Assembly (NCBI GenBank): GCA_964517355.1
Contig: CAZFCK010000190.1
Span: 1 to 9,312 of the forward strand
DNA from: CAZFCK01 sp964517355
GTDB taxonomy: Bacteria; Desulfobacterota; Desulfovibrionia; Desulfovibrionales; Desulfovibrionaceae
Length of the DNA stretch: 9,312 nucleotides
Direction: 5' to 3'
The notes below the pieces were generated by a model. It worked only from the letters and a program-made list of their open reading frames with translations, did not search any database and was not told where the DNA came from. A program made the position numbers and the translations under genes. Below, in pieces: positions 1-7,340 of the stretch; position 1 is the first letter of the stretch; every line of letters starts with the position of its first letter.

Positions 1-149
1 GATAATTGTTTCAGGGGAGAGCCTTGTTTCAAGGCGAAAATGCGCTAGAGCATCTTAACTTTGAAAAAGTATAGATGTTCTTATGTATTTCCCTGAAACA
101 GCAAACATTGTTTCAGGGGTGCGCCTTATCCAAAGGTAAAATGCGTTAG
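1..149 (+). repeat. Dispersed hairpin-rich repeat: partial unit (1-45) plus full unit (46-149)
   Basis: A full unit of about 104 bp spans 46-149. It holds three inverted repeats. The first has arms 47-55 and 73-81 around an inner acttt/aaagt pair, the second has arms 91-100 and 109-118 (ccctgaaaca / tgtttcaggg), and the third is a short cctt/aagg hairpin near 124-136. Positions 1-45 match the end of the same unit (shared attgtttcagggg, then cctt..aagg, then atgcg and ctag), so the left edge cuts a direct tandem array with a period near 104 bp. A second full copy lies inverted at 8760-8862. No open frame or transposase is associated, so this is a REP- or MITE-like non-coding repeat. The family name and mobility are unknown. 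Confidence 0.8.
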
Positions 150-179
150 GCCGTGTTTTCAAATCCGCTATGAAAAGAA

Positions 180-224
180 AGCGCGGGAAGGGAAATCCTT
201 TTTATAGGTTTCCCTTCTCGCGCT
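180..224 (-). terminator. Probable intrinsic terminator of the AMIN-domain gene
   Basis: A long inverted repeat pairs agcgcgggaagggaaa (180-195) with tttcccttctcgcgct (209-224): 16 pairs with one mismatch or wobble. Read on the minus strand, the stem is followed by a T-rich tract (tttcttttc). It lies about 70 bp past the stop codon of the minus-strand gene ending at 295, so it most likely ends that transcript. It could also stop transcription entering from the left. Confidence 0.65.
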
Positions 225-294
225 CTACCTTTTAAGAAGAGGAACGTTGAAGCCGCAGCCGGTAGGCGGGGCGCTACCCGGCATTTGGCGAAAA

Positions 295-1320
295 CTACCT
301 TGTTATGGTCAGCGTTATCTCTTTTTCCGAAACACGTTCCACAGACATTTTCAATGGCATTTTTTCTTTGATGTCGGCCACAATACGCAGTTTGTCGGGG
401 TGATTGCCAATACGAACGCCCCCGACGTAATTGTTGTCCGGCACCTTCATGTTTCCTGCGTGCACCTTGAAGGAACCAAACAGGTCCAAAACCATACGCT
501 GTGGTTGTTTCAGGCTGAAGCTCGTGTACTTGCTGATCGCCCCTGTTGTGATCACATGCATGACCACGGAGTTATGTTCAACCGTAATTTTGATATTATG
601 CAACTGATTCACCGCGCCCTTGGGCAAGGCCTTGGGAGTGGTCCTCTCAGTTGTCCGTTGCGCCTGTTTTGCCCTTGCCGGAGTTTGGGTTTCAGGCCTG
701 TGCTCTTTGGGAGCGGCTTGCACCACGGGCTTTTTTTCCAGAGGAACGGCTTGCGGCAGAGGCTTGGCTTCAGGTTTGGCCACAGCCTGCGCCTGCTCTT
801 GAGGTTGTGGAGGGGATGCCTGTTCACCCGGTTGTTCTTCCTCTTCGGGCTGCATTTGGGGAGCGCTGGTTACGTCCGCATCAGTCCTCCCGACAGGCTG
901 TGTTTCCTGGCTGGCTTGGCGGCTCGCTTCCCGCGCCTGAGCGAGAACATCAACTCCCTGCTCCTGAGAGGGCGGGGTCGCAGCATCGCTTTTCACCGGT
1001 CCTTGCCGGAGAGGCGGTTCCTGATCGGGCACTGCCACACTCGTCTCGGGCTCGGGAACCTTTCCCTGTACGGCAGGTCCCGCGGGTAGATCTCCAGCCA
1101 GCTCCCGTCCGGGTTCTTGCTGTGTCACGTCTTTGTCCCTATTACCGCCCCATTGGGAAAACGCTAAAAAAATCATAGCCATAAACAACACTCCAAGCAT
1201 GACCATGGACAAGCGTTTATTCAGGGTCATTGACGGCCTTGCTCTGTCCCGCAAGCGGCGCGGGGGCGGCGTCTCCTCAAGCTCAAACGGCTGACGGCTA
1301 TCTTTATCCTGGTTCTCCAT
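295..1320 (-). CDS. Membrane-anchored AMIN-domain protein with Pro/Gln-rich linker
   Basis: The product has 341 residues from the Met at 1320; a longer frame starts at 1335. I prefer 1320 because GAGG lies 9 nt upstream, while the 1335 ATG has no ribosome site. A short basic cytoplasmic tail (to about residue 37) precedes one hydrophobic segment (about 38-56). A low-complexity Pro/Gln/Glu/Ala-rich, TonB-like linker follows to about 235. The C-terminal ~106 residues are beta-rich, with the pattern NIKITVEHNSVVMHVITTG, then RMVLDLFG and VGGVRIGNHPDKLRIVADI, which resembles an AMIN domain. In AmiC amidase and PilQ secretin this domain targets proteins to peptidoglycan or the septum. No amidase or secretin domain is present here, so this is a stand-alone version. 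The topology is probably a single inner-membrane anchor with the AMIN domain in the periplasm. It is transcribed alone, and a hairpin follows at 180-224. The exact role is unknown. Confidence 0.85.
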   Translation of the reverse strand: MENQDKDSRQPFELEETPPPRRLRDRARPSMTLNKRLSMVMLGVLFMAMIFLAFSQWGGNRDKDVTQQEPGRELAGDLPAGPAVQGKVPEPETSVAVPDQEPPLRQGPVKSDAATPPSQEQGVDVLAQAREASRQASQETQPVGRTDADVTSAPQMQPEEEEQPGEQASPPQPQEQAQAVAKPEAKPLPQAVPLEKKPVVQAAPKEHRPETQTPARAKQAQRTTERTTPKALPKGAVNQLHNIKITVEHNSVVMHVITTGAISKYTSFSLKQPQRMVLDLFGSFKVHAGNMKVPDNNYVGGVRIGNHPDKLRIVADIKEKMPLKMSVERVSEKEITLTITR

Positions 1321-1896
1321 ATGCATCTGCCTCATATTACGGAGAGCATACCATGTTTACCACATTGTTGCTCGAAGTTATTGGAACGGCCACGGCCGCG
1401 CGGAGCGCGGGCGGGGTCTGACGGCGAAGCCGTGGAGCAGGTTGTGAGAACAATTTGCTCCGATCATAAAAAGCATGCGCTTTGCCCAGGGCCTTTGTTA
1501 CCCGGTTGCACACCCGAGCCTCATATTTAATTTCTCATGCGCACCAAAGAATTGCAAGCTGTGCGCAATGCTCACGTTTCATGGGGCCGGAGTTCTGTTT
1601 CATTTATCACTGCGGATTCCACATCCCGGATTACGGTTCGCGGAGCACGCGGGCGGCTCGGAATTTCATGACAACTCAACTTGCTGAGTGAAACATGTAC
1701 TACAACATTTCGCATTTGTTGAAAATACAAGTATGAAAGAGTCGTTTGTCAGGCCTACAGGGACCTCCGCCGGTCGTCGCGGGTAGGCACAAACCTAGCG
1801 ATTTTATTGTCTTTTGTCAGAAAGTCGCATTGGTTAAGGAGTATCATAGGCACAAGGCTTCTCCAACCGTTGAATTCAGTGAAAGATCTTCAAGAG
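1321..1896. other. Gene-free gap with small GC-rich hairpins
   Basis: This 576-bp stretch lies between the 5' end of the AMIN gene and the 3' end of the hydrolase gene, both on the minus strand. It must therefore contain the promoter of the first and the 3' untranslated region of the second, but I could not pick either signal convincingly. It contains small hairpins of the form arm-gga-arm or arm-gaa-arm: ccgcgc gga gcgcgg near 1397-1412 and acggc gaa gccgt near 1421-1433. A nested hairpin lies at 1753-1788. Several short frames are open (for example 1475-1687 on the plus strand), but they overlap one another, lack clear ribosome sites and resemble no family I know. Confidence 0.6.
1753..1788. 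other. Nested inverted repeat, possible RNA structure
   Basis: gcctac (1753-1758) pairs with gtaggc (1783-1788), and an inner gacc (1762-1765) pairs with ggtc (1772-1775). It lies downstream of the minus-strand hydrolase gene but is not followed by a T-run on either strand. It is therefore not a clear intrinsic terminator and may be a 3' end structure or chance. Confidence 0.3.
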
Positions 1897-2754
1897 TCAG
1901 CGTAATGCGACGAGGTGGCGCAAAATGAAATTGCGCACTCCCTGCGTATATGTTTCGCCGGAATCCAGGAATCCCCGGTTGTGCCCTCCGTGCAACGTTA
2001 AAAACTGTTTCGGCTGCGGGGCGGCGGCGAAAATTACACGTCCCATTTCGTAAGGCACCACATCGTCTTCAGGGCTATGTATCACGAGCAATGGGGATGC
2101 CGCCTTGCCTATGCGCTCCAATGTGGCATAGGTGTGGCGGCAAAGCATTTTCACCGGAAACATGGGATAGCTGCGCTTGCCCATGGCGACAATCGAAGAA
2201 AAAGTGGATTCTAAAATCAACGCCGCGGGCTTTTGGCCCTTTTCACAAAGCGCGATTCCCAGTTGGGCGGCGATCGCACCGCCAAGGGAGCGCCCCCAAA
2301 TGATAATACGTTCACTCGGCACCCGTTGCGCGAGCATCTCCCACACTGCGGCGGCGTCATGATACGTTCCTTGTTCGTCCGGAGTGCCGGTGCTTTGCCC
2401 GTATCCACGGTAGTCGTAAATACACGCGCCGAGCCCCAGGTCATGCAGCAGGCGCAACGTCTCCAAGCGGTGTGATATGTTTCCGGCATTGCCATGTGAA
2501 AAATGGACCCATAAAGGTTTATTCCACGGGATACCAGCGGCAGGGGGCGTTTTCGGAGGAGGTACGATCCATCCATGGAGAGTTTCACCTTGCTCCACAG
2601 GCAAAACAAACGTTTCGAATTCCAAACCAACATCGTCCGGTGTGGCTATCAGTTCACGATTCCCAGGATGATAAATCATGTGGTGTTGTAACGTATAAAT
2701 CAACAATCCCAGAACGATGTAGATACTACTGGCCGTCAGCAGCCATACGTACAT
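1897..2754 (-). CDS. Membrane-anchored alpha/beta hydrolase (Bem46/ABHD17-like)
   Basis: The product has 285 residues from the Met at 2754. An N-terminal membrane segment (about residues 3-21) is followed by the MIYHPGNRE-type stretch seen in Bem46-like hydrolases. Next come the oxyanion strand HGNAGN (87-92), the YDYRGYGQSTG strand and the nucleophile elbow GRSLGG with Ser156. An HSPEDDVVP motif probably supplies Asp230, and the HGGHN motif gives His258. All three catalytic residues are therefore present and the fold is complete. The family includes serine hydrolases acting on esters, thioesters or lipids; the substrate here cannot be told. The frame stays open to a GTG at 2832, with ATGs at 2817 and 2772. 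I chose 2754 because AAGG lies 8 nt upstream and the membrane segment follows directly. It is divergent from the DHH gene and probably monocistronic. Confidence 0.88.
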   Translation of the reverse strand: MYVWLLTASSIYIVLGLLIYTLQHHMIYHPGNRELIATPDDVGLEFETFVLPVEQGETLHGWIVPPPKTPPAAGIPWNKPLWVHFSHGNAGNISHRLETLRLLHDLGLGACIYDYRGYGQSTGTPDEQGTYHDAAAVWEMLAQRVPSERIIIWGRSLGGAIAAQLGIALCEKGQKPAALILESTFSSIVAMGKRSYPMFPVKMLCRHTYATLERIGKAASPLLVIHSPEDDVVPYEMGRVIFAAAPQPKQFLTLHGGHNRGFLDSGETYTQGVRNFILRHLVALR

Positions 2755-2925
2755 GGATTTTACCTTAGTCATTTGGAGGGATTTGTTCAGTGCATCGAGA
2801 CCAACACAGGTTTTCATCTCTCGGGAGTTCACAACCTCTTAACGATACTGTATAGAGTTATTGACTATTCAGCAATAATGCCGTCTGCATCGTATATGGC
2901 GCTTAACAAAACTTTGGGAGGAAAC

Positions 2926-3843
2926 ATGAGGCTGCTCACCAGGTCGGATTTCGACGGTCTGATCTGCGCTGTCCTGCTTCAGGAAGCCGGAGTCATGGAC
3001 GATTGGAAGTTCGTTCATCCTAAAGATATTCAGGACGGTCTGATCAAAATTTCAGAGAAAGATATTCTGGCCAACGTGCCCTATGCCCCGGGTTGCGGTA
3101 TGTGGTTCGACCATCATTCCAGCGAAAATGAACGACACGGCATGAAGATGGAGTTCAATGGCGCTTCGCAGGCGGCTCCCAGCGCCGCGCGGGTGATCTG
3201 GGATTATTATGGAGGGCACGAGACGTTTTCGGAAAAATACGATGAGATGATGCGCTATGTCGATAAGGTTGATAGCGCCGATCTTACAGTAGACGAAATC
3301 CGTAACCCCACAGGATGGGTACTCCTTGGATTCATTATGGATCCAAGGACGGGACTCGGGCGGTATCGCGACTATTCCATCAGTAATTACCAACTGATGG
3401 AGGAACTCATTGGATTTTGCCGGACCTTGTCCATAGAAAAGATCATGCAGCTTCCCGATGTTCAGGAGCGGGTGAAACGTTATTTCGACCAGCAGGATTT
3501 GTTCATTTCCATGTTACGGAAGTGCTCAACCGTCCAAGGCAATGTTGTAGTCATAGATTTGCGCGAGCAGGAAGAAATTTATACAGGGAATCGTTTTCTT
3601 GTGTATAGCCTGTATCCTGAGTGCAATGTCAGTATGCAAGTGATATGGGGTTTGAAAAAACAGAACACGGTTGTCACTGTGGGACACAGCATTTTAAATC
3701 GCTCCTGTAAAACAAATGTCGGTAAACTAATGTTGCAATACGGCGGCGGAGGGCACGATACCGTGGGTACGTGCCAATTGCCCCACGGCAATGCGGAAAA
3801 GATCATTCAAGATATTTTGCATACACTACGTACAAATGGATAA
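2926..3843 (+). CDS. DHH-family phosphoesterase (exopolyphosphatase-like)
   Basis: The product has 305 residues. The start at 2926 is well supported by GGGAGG a few bases upstream. The frame is open back to 2773, but the extra residues are not conserved-looking and no ribosome site serves them. DHH-superfamily motifs appear in order: SDFDG (7-11, motif I with metal-binding Asp8 and Asp10), FDHHSSE (61-67, the DHH signature) and VDKVDSAD (112-119, a further acidic metal motif). The C-terminal DHHA1-type substrate-binding motif GGGGH is at 273-277. The family uses two Mn2+ or Mg2+ ions to hydrolyse phosphodiesters or phosphoanhydrides in the cytosol, including polyphosphate, oligoribonucleotides, pAp and cyclic dinucleotides. 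Homologues of this form are usually labelled exopolyphosphatase-related, but the true substrate cannot be read from sequence. No RecJ, CBS or membrane domain is present. A terminator follows at once. Confidence 0.88.
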   Translation: MRLLTRSDFDGLICAVLLQEAGVMDDWKFVHPKDIQDGLIKISEKDILANVPYAPGCGMWFDHHSSENERHGMKMEFNGASQAAPSAARVIWDYYGGHETFSEKYDEMMRYVDKVDSADLTVDEIRNPTGWVLLGFIMDPRTGLGRYRDYSISNYQLMEELIGFCRTLSIEKIMQLPDVQERVKRYFDQQDLFISMLRKCSTVQGNVVVIDLREQEEIYTGNRFLVYSLYPECNVSMQVIWGLKKQNTVVTVGHSILNRSCKTNVGKLMLQYGGGGHDTVGTCQLPHGNAEKIIQDILHTLRTNG

Positions 3844-3863
3844 TAGAATCATGCGGATGTCAT

Positions 3864-3900
3864 AACGGGCCGTTTCCAGCCGGGGAGAGGCCCGTTGTTT
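3864..3900 (+). terminator. Intrinsic terminator after the DHH gene
   Basis: aacgggcc (3864-3871) pairs perfectly with ggcccgtt (3889-3896), followed by gtttgacttt. It begins 20 bp after the DHH stop codon. The T-tract is modest, but position and stem strength make the call likely. It separates this gene from cysS. Confidence 0.7.
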
Positions 3901-3936
3901 GACTTTCTCCTCCTTCCTCGTCTAGTGTCGTTTGCG

Positions 3937-3950
3937 TGCAATGCATTGCA
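3937..3950. promoter_or_regulatory. Perfect 14-bp palindrome, possible regulator site
   Basis: tgcaatgcattgca is self-complementary, and the flanks nearly extend it (gcg on the left, acgc on the right, one base offset). It lies 40 bp past the DHH terminator and 308 bp before cysS. This may be an operator, but I see no promoter beside it. Confidence 0.25.
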
Positions 3951-4192
3951 ACGCGTTGTTGTTTATTTCACCTCTCCAAACATACGTATTTTGGAGAGTC
4001 GGCTTTTTTCAGCATGGATTTGCGGTGCACTGAAGAAACGCCACAGTAGTCCTTCTACAGAGCGGCATGCGAAAGTGAAATCACGTAAGTAGCCAATGCG
4101 TAACTGAAGTAGTGCGAACCAACAATGTGCAGCATATTGATGCGCAGAGCTTGTCAGGATGGCCACAGCCAATTTCGTGGCATGGTGAACAC

Positions 4193-4221
4193 CTCGGAGC
4201 AGGACTTTTTTTTGCTTCGAG
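4193..4221 (+). other. Hairpin with T-rich loop ahead of cysS
   Basis: ctcggagca (4193-4201) pairs with tgcttcgag (4213-4221) over nine pairs including one G-U, around a loop that is mostly T. A smaller ggtg-aa-cacc hairpin abuts it (4184-4193). It ends 36 bp before the cysS ATG. It could be a leader structure if transcription starts upstream, or chance overlap with promoter DNA. Confidence 0.3.
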
Positions 4222-4238
4222 AATTATCAACTCATAAT
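4211..4238 (+). promoter_or_regulatory. Weak candidate promoter for cysS
   Basis: CATAAT (4233-4238) matches the sigma-70 -10 box at five of six positions. A poor -35 candidate TTTGCT (4211-4216) lies 16 bp upstream. The distance to the cysS ATG (4258) would give a short leader. No other -10 in the gap looks better, but the -35 match is weak. Confidence 0.3.
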
Positions 4239-4257
4239 ATTTCCGGAAAAACGTATC

Positions 4258-5715
4258 ATGCAGCTATACAACACCTTGACCCGTAAAAAAGAGACATTCA
4301 CCCCGCAAGAACCAGGCCGCGTTAAGATGTACGTTTGCGGCATTACCGCCTATGATCTTTGTCATGTGGGGCACGCCCGTTCCGCAGTCATTTTTGACGT
4401 TTTGGTTCGCTACTTGCGCTTCAAAGGCTTGCAGGTGACGTTTGTACGCAATTTTACCGATGTGGATGACAAAATAATTAAGCGGGCCCATGAAGAAGGC
4501 ATCTCCAGCCAGGAAGTGGCTGATAAGAATATTCGTTTTTTTTATGAAGATATGGACCGCCTTGGCGTTTTGCGGGCCGATATTGAGCCCCGTTGCACGG
4601 ACCACATAGAACAAATGCTTGTTTTGACGCAGGAGCTTATCGCAAAAAACAAGGCCTACGCCACCCTCTCGGGCGACGTTTATTTTCGCGTACGCAATTT
4701 CGAGGGATACGGCAAACTCTCAGGGCGCAACATTGAAGAACTCCGCGCCGGCGCGCGGATCGTACCCGGGGAGGAAAAGGAAGATCCTCTGGACTTCGCG
4801 TTGTGGAAAGCGGCCAAACCTGGAGAGCCGTCCTGGACGAGCCCTTGGGGAGAGGGGCGCCCCGGCTGGCATCTCGAATGTTCCGCCATGAGTGAAGAGC
4901 ATCTGGGCCTGCCCATGGACATCCACGGCGGTGGACAAGACCTTATCTTCCCGCACCATGAAAACGAAATCGCCCAATCCGAGGCCGCAACGGGCAAACC
5001 TTTGGCGCGATTCTGGGTGCATAATGGATTTGTGCAGATAGATCAGGAAAAAATGTCGAAATCGTTGGGTAATTTTAAAACCATCCGCGATATCCTCACT
5101 GAGTACCTGCCGCAAACCCTGCGCTATTTTTTGCTCACGAAACACTACCGCAGCCCCATTGACTTCTCCGCCGAAGCCATGGAGGAAGCCGAAAAAAACC
5201 TTAAGCGCATATACACGGCCAAAGAACAACTGCTTCAAGAACTGGAGCGGAGCAAATGGTCGAAAACGCCTCTGCCCGACAGTTATGCCAAGGAATTGGA
5301 CGAGTATGAAAGCAGTTGGGAACAGGCCATGGAAGACGACTGCAACACAGCCGCCGCTCTTGGACAGGTCTTCGGCGTGGTGCGGCTGGCCAATCGGCTG
5401 ATGGAAGATAAAAATCTGCGCAAGTCTGCGGAAGCCAAAGCCCTGTATGAACGCATTTTGACCGCGTTCAGCACGTGGAGTGACGTTCTGGGGCTGTTCG
5501 CTGATGCGCCTTCCGACTTTCTCGACGAACTGCGGACTATTAAGCTGCGTCGCAACGGGGTTGACGTTTCCCGGGTTGAAGCCTTGGTGCAACAACGCCA
5601 GGAGGCGAAAAAGGATAAGGATTTCGCCACGGCGGACGCGGTACGTGAGGAACTTGCGGGCATGGGCGTGGAAGTGCGCGACACGCCGGCGGGTCCGGTA
5701 TGGGACGCTCTTTGA
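4258..5715 (+). CDS. cysS: Cysteinyl-tRNA synthetase
   Basis: The product has 485 residues, close to the usual bacterial length (about 460 in E. coli), so it is complete. This class Ia aminoacyl-tRNA synthetase activates cysteine with ATP and charges tRNA-Cys in the cytosol. The HIGH motif is HVGH (36-39) and the KMSKS motif is canonical (265-269). The catalytic zinc ligands appear as Cys27, Cys208 (in WHLECS), His233 and Glu237 (in HHENE), in the same order and spacing as the E. coli enzyme. The Rossmann catalytic domain runs to about residue 315, followed by a helical DALR-type domain and the C-terminal anticodon-binding part ending in DTPAGPVWDAL. The ATG at 4258 gives the standard MQLYNTLTRKKE start, although the ribosome site is weak (GGA about 12 nt upstream). 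It is flanked by independent terminators and is probably monocistronic. Confidence 0.98.
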   Translation: MQLYNTLTRKKETFTPQEPGRVKMYVCGITAYDLCHVGHARSAVIFDVLVRYLRFKGLQVTFVRNFTDVDDKIIKRAHEEGISSQEVADKNIRFFYEDMDRLGVLRADIEPRCTDHIEQMLVLTQELIAKNKAYATLSGDVYFRVRNFEGYGKLSGRNIEELRAGARIVPGEEKEDPLDFALWKAAKPGEPSWTSPWGEGRPGWHLECSAMSEEHLGLPMDIHGGGQDLIFPHHENEIAQSEAATGKPLARFWVHNGFVQIDQEKMSKSLGNFKTIRDILTEYLPQTLRYFLLTKHYRSPIDFSAEAMEEAEKNLKRIYTAKEQLLQELERSKWSKTPLPDSYAKELDEYESSWEQAMEDDCNTAAALGQVFGVVRLANRLMEDKNLRKSAEAKALYERILTAFSTWSDVLGLFADAPSDFLDELRTIKLRRNGVDVSRVEALVQQRQEAKKDKDFATADAVREELAGMGVEVRDTPAGPVWDAL

Positions 5716-5764
5716 GCGCGGAGCCGGAGTTACGCAAAGCCACTCGATAAACTTATGCTTTTTT

Positions 5765-5810
5765 CCGGGAAGAGAACCTCTGGTCACAGGTTCTCTTCTC
5801 GGTTTTTTTT
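5765..5810 (+). terminator. Strong intrinsic terminator of cysS
   Basis: A 15-bp stem pairs 5765-5779 with 5788-5802 (ccgggaagagaacct with aggttctcttctcgg, one G-U pair). The loop is 8 nt, and an uninterrupted run of eight T follows (5803-5810). It begins 50 bp after the cysS stop. This is the clearest terminator in the window and separates cysS from the potassium genes. Confidence 0.93.
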
Positions 5811-5966
5811 GTTATTTTTCGCCAACGGGCAGGGCAGCTGCCACACATTGAAAGCGGTGAGAAGATCCGGCAAGTTTCGGAAGAGGGATCGTGAACCACC
5901 ATTTTCTTAGGATAACCACAGAACACTAGCCCGAATGGCTGCATTTGCCGGCAACACGGATGCACT

Positions 5967-7340
5967 ATGGCTAAATACAAGATTGTTTCTCCCCTATCTT
6001 TGCCGATTTATTGTTTTTTAGCGGCAATCATAGCCGGCGCGATCGCCTTGCGGCAGGATGTCTGCCTCGCACAAGGACCATTGGCATGGGAAGATGCGCT
6101 TTTTACAGCGACATCCGCAGTATGCGTCACCGGGCTGGTTGTCGTGGATACCGGCAGTTTCTTCACCATATGGGGGCAGTCTGTGATCCTTTTGCTCATT
6201 CAATTGGGTGGCCTCGGCATCATGACTTACTCCAGCCTGGTGTTCTACCTGTGGCGCAAGCGTGTGTCCCTGACCGACCGCCTCGCTGTGGGGCAGAATC
6301 TACTGCATAATCCAGCATTTGAATTGGGACGGTTCCTTGCTTTTATGGTATTGATGACCTTGGGCATCGAGGCGCTGGGCGTCGCGGCGCTCTATGCCAT
6401 GGACTCCCAAGGTTTTCACGGCTTTTCAGCGGTGTTTCATGCTGTTTCCGCGTTTTGTAACGCAGGGTTTTCCACCAATTCAGATAGCCTGATGCATTGG
6501 AAAGCGGACCTTGGCGTCAATGTGGTCATCATGACGCTTATCACTGTGGGCGGAATGGGCTTTTCAGTGCTGCACGAGAGCGCCCTGGTCTTGCTGCACA
6601 AGGCCAGGCTGCGGGCTGACAGCATAAGATTGAGTTTCCATTCGCGTATCGTGCTGCAAACCAGTCTAATACTCAGCATGGGCGGAGCTGTGGTCTTGTT
6701 TGCCATGGAATTATACAGCAATTATCAGTATGGGGTTTTAAGAAGCCCGCATCTGTTGTACGAGGAATTTCTCGCGGGGGTGTTTCAATCCGTGACGTGC
6801 CGTACCGCGGGATTCAACACCTTGGACATTGGAAGCATGACCAATGTTTCCTTGTTTGTGATGATTATTTTAATGCTTATCGGCGGTTCGCCCGGCTCCT
6901 GCGCCGGAGGGCTGAAAACCACGACCTTCAGGAGCATTGTCGCCTTCGTGGTTTCTCAGGTGCGCGGCAGACAACAAACCGTGGTGCGCAACAGAGCGCT
7001 GGACAAGGAAACCATGAATAAGGCGCTTACGCTTTTCATTTTCGGTTCCGGCACCGTCATCCTGGCGACACTTATGCTCTGTATCAGTGAAGGAGGGGAC
7101 TTGCCGCACACCCAACTCAGAGGGCAATTTCTGGAGATACTTTTTGAAGTCGCGTCAGCTTTCGGCACCGTGGGACTCAGTACGGGAATAACGGCAACTC
7201 TCTCCGATTTCGGGAAAAGCGTTTTGATCATATTAATGTTTGTGGGGCGCCTTGGCCCTATTCTGTTTATCTCCGTGTTCCAGAAGTGGCAAACGACACC
7301 CCGTTTCGGCTGGCCGGAAGAGAGCATGATGATAGGTTAG
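5967..7340 (+). CDS. ktrB: KtrB/TrkH-family potassium channel subunit
   Basis: The product has 457 residues: an integral inner-membrane protein with many hydrophobic helices, arranged as the four M1-P-M2 repeats typical of this superfamily. The selectivity-filter loops are visible in order: VCVTGL (52-57), FCNAGF (163-168), CRTAGF (278-283) and GTVGLS (400-405), each with the filter glycine. The glycine-rich stretch GGSPGSCAGGLKTTTF (306-321) matches the region that forms the cavity gate in KtrB and TrkH, and GRLGP (427-431) is the usual late motif. Length and the single-RCK partner at 7635 favour KtrB over the longer TrkH. With KtrA it would take up K+ (possibly with Na+ dependence) for osmotic and pH control. 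The ATG at 5967 starts MAKYKIVSPL; the ribosome site is poor. No clear promoter was found in the 156 bp after the cysS terminator. Confidence 0.95.
   Translation: MAKYKIVSPLSLPIYCFLAAIIAGAIALRQDVCLAQGPLAWEDALFTATSAVCVTGLVVVDTGSFFTIWGQSVILLLIQLGGLGIMTYSSLVFYLWRKRVSLTDRLAVGQNLLHNPAFELGRFLAFMVLMTLGIEALGVAALYAMDSQGFHGFSAVFHAVSAFCNAGFSTNSDSLMHWKADLGVNVVIMTLITVGGMGFSVLHESALVLLHKARLRADSIRLSFHSRIVLQTSLILSMGGAVVLFAMELYSNYQYGVLRSPHLLYEEFLAGVFQSVTCRTAGFNTLDIGSMTNVSLFVMIILMLIGGSPGSCAGGLKTTTFRSIVAFVVSQVRGRQQTVVRNRALDKETMNKALTLFIFGSGTVILATLMLCISEGGDLPHTQLRGQFLEILFEVASAFGTVGLSTGITATLSDFGKSVLIILMFVGRLGPILFISVFQKWQTTPRFGWPEESMMIG

Larger units (their letters stand above)
3901..4257. other. Gene-free gap upstream of cysS with palindromes
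   Basis: About 360 bp without a convincing gene. It holds a perfect 14-bp palindrome tgcaatgcattgca (3937-3950). A 9-bp hairpin ctctccaaa / tttggagag (3972-3980 with 3990-3998) has a T-run a few bases later (4004-4009). A further hairpin lies just upstream of cysS (4193-4221). Frames are open at 3895-4092 (+) and 3963-4172 (-, TTG start), but they overlap antisense, have no ribosome site and match nothing I recognise. No T-box signature (AGGGTGGNACCGCG-like) is present, so this is not a T-box leader. Confidence 0.6.

Noticed and set aside
1..149. CRISPR array at the left end
   Set aside because: Units are about 104 bp, adjacent rather than separated by unique spacers, and there are no cas genes.
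247..1089. 280-codon plus-strand frame
   Set aside because: It is antisense to the AMIN-domain gene. The repetitive Arg/Leu/Phe-rich product is the mirror of the Pro/Gln-rich linker, not a protein family.
1753..1788. tRNA-like cloverleaf in the first gap
   Set aside because: Only two nested short stems; no T-loop consensus, no acceptor stem and no anticodon arm.
3963..4172. 69-codon minus-strand frame in the gap before cysS
   Set aside because: TTG start without a ribosome site, an overlapping antisense frame at 3895-4092, and no family recognised. Possibly a conserved repeat, but I cannot support a gene.
4100..4257. T-box or other tRNA-sensing leader ahead of cysS
   Set aside because: The hairpins are suggestive, but the conserved T-box sequence and a terminator/antiterminator pair are absent.
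4720..5787. Long open frame (355 codons) on the minus strand
   Set aside because: It lies antisense over cysS, whose motifs are complete. The product has no recognisable domain and the frame ends are not matched by start or terminator signals.
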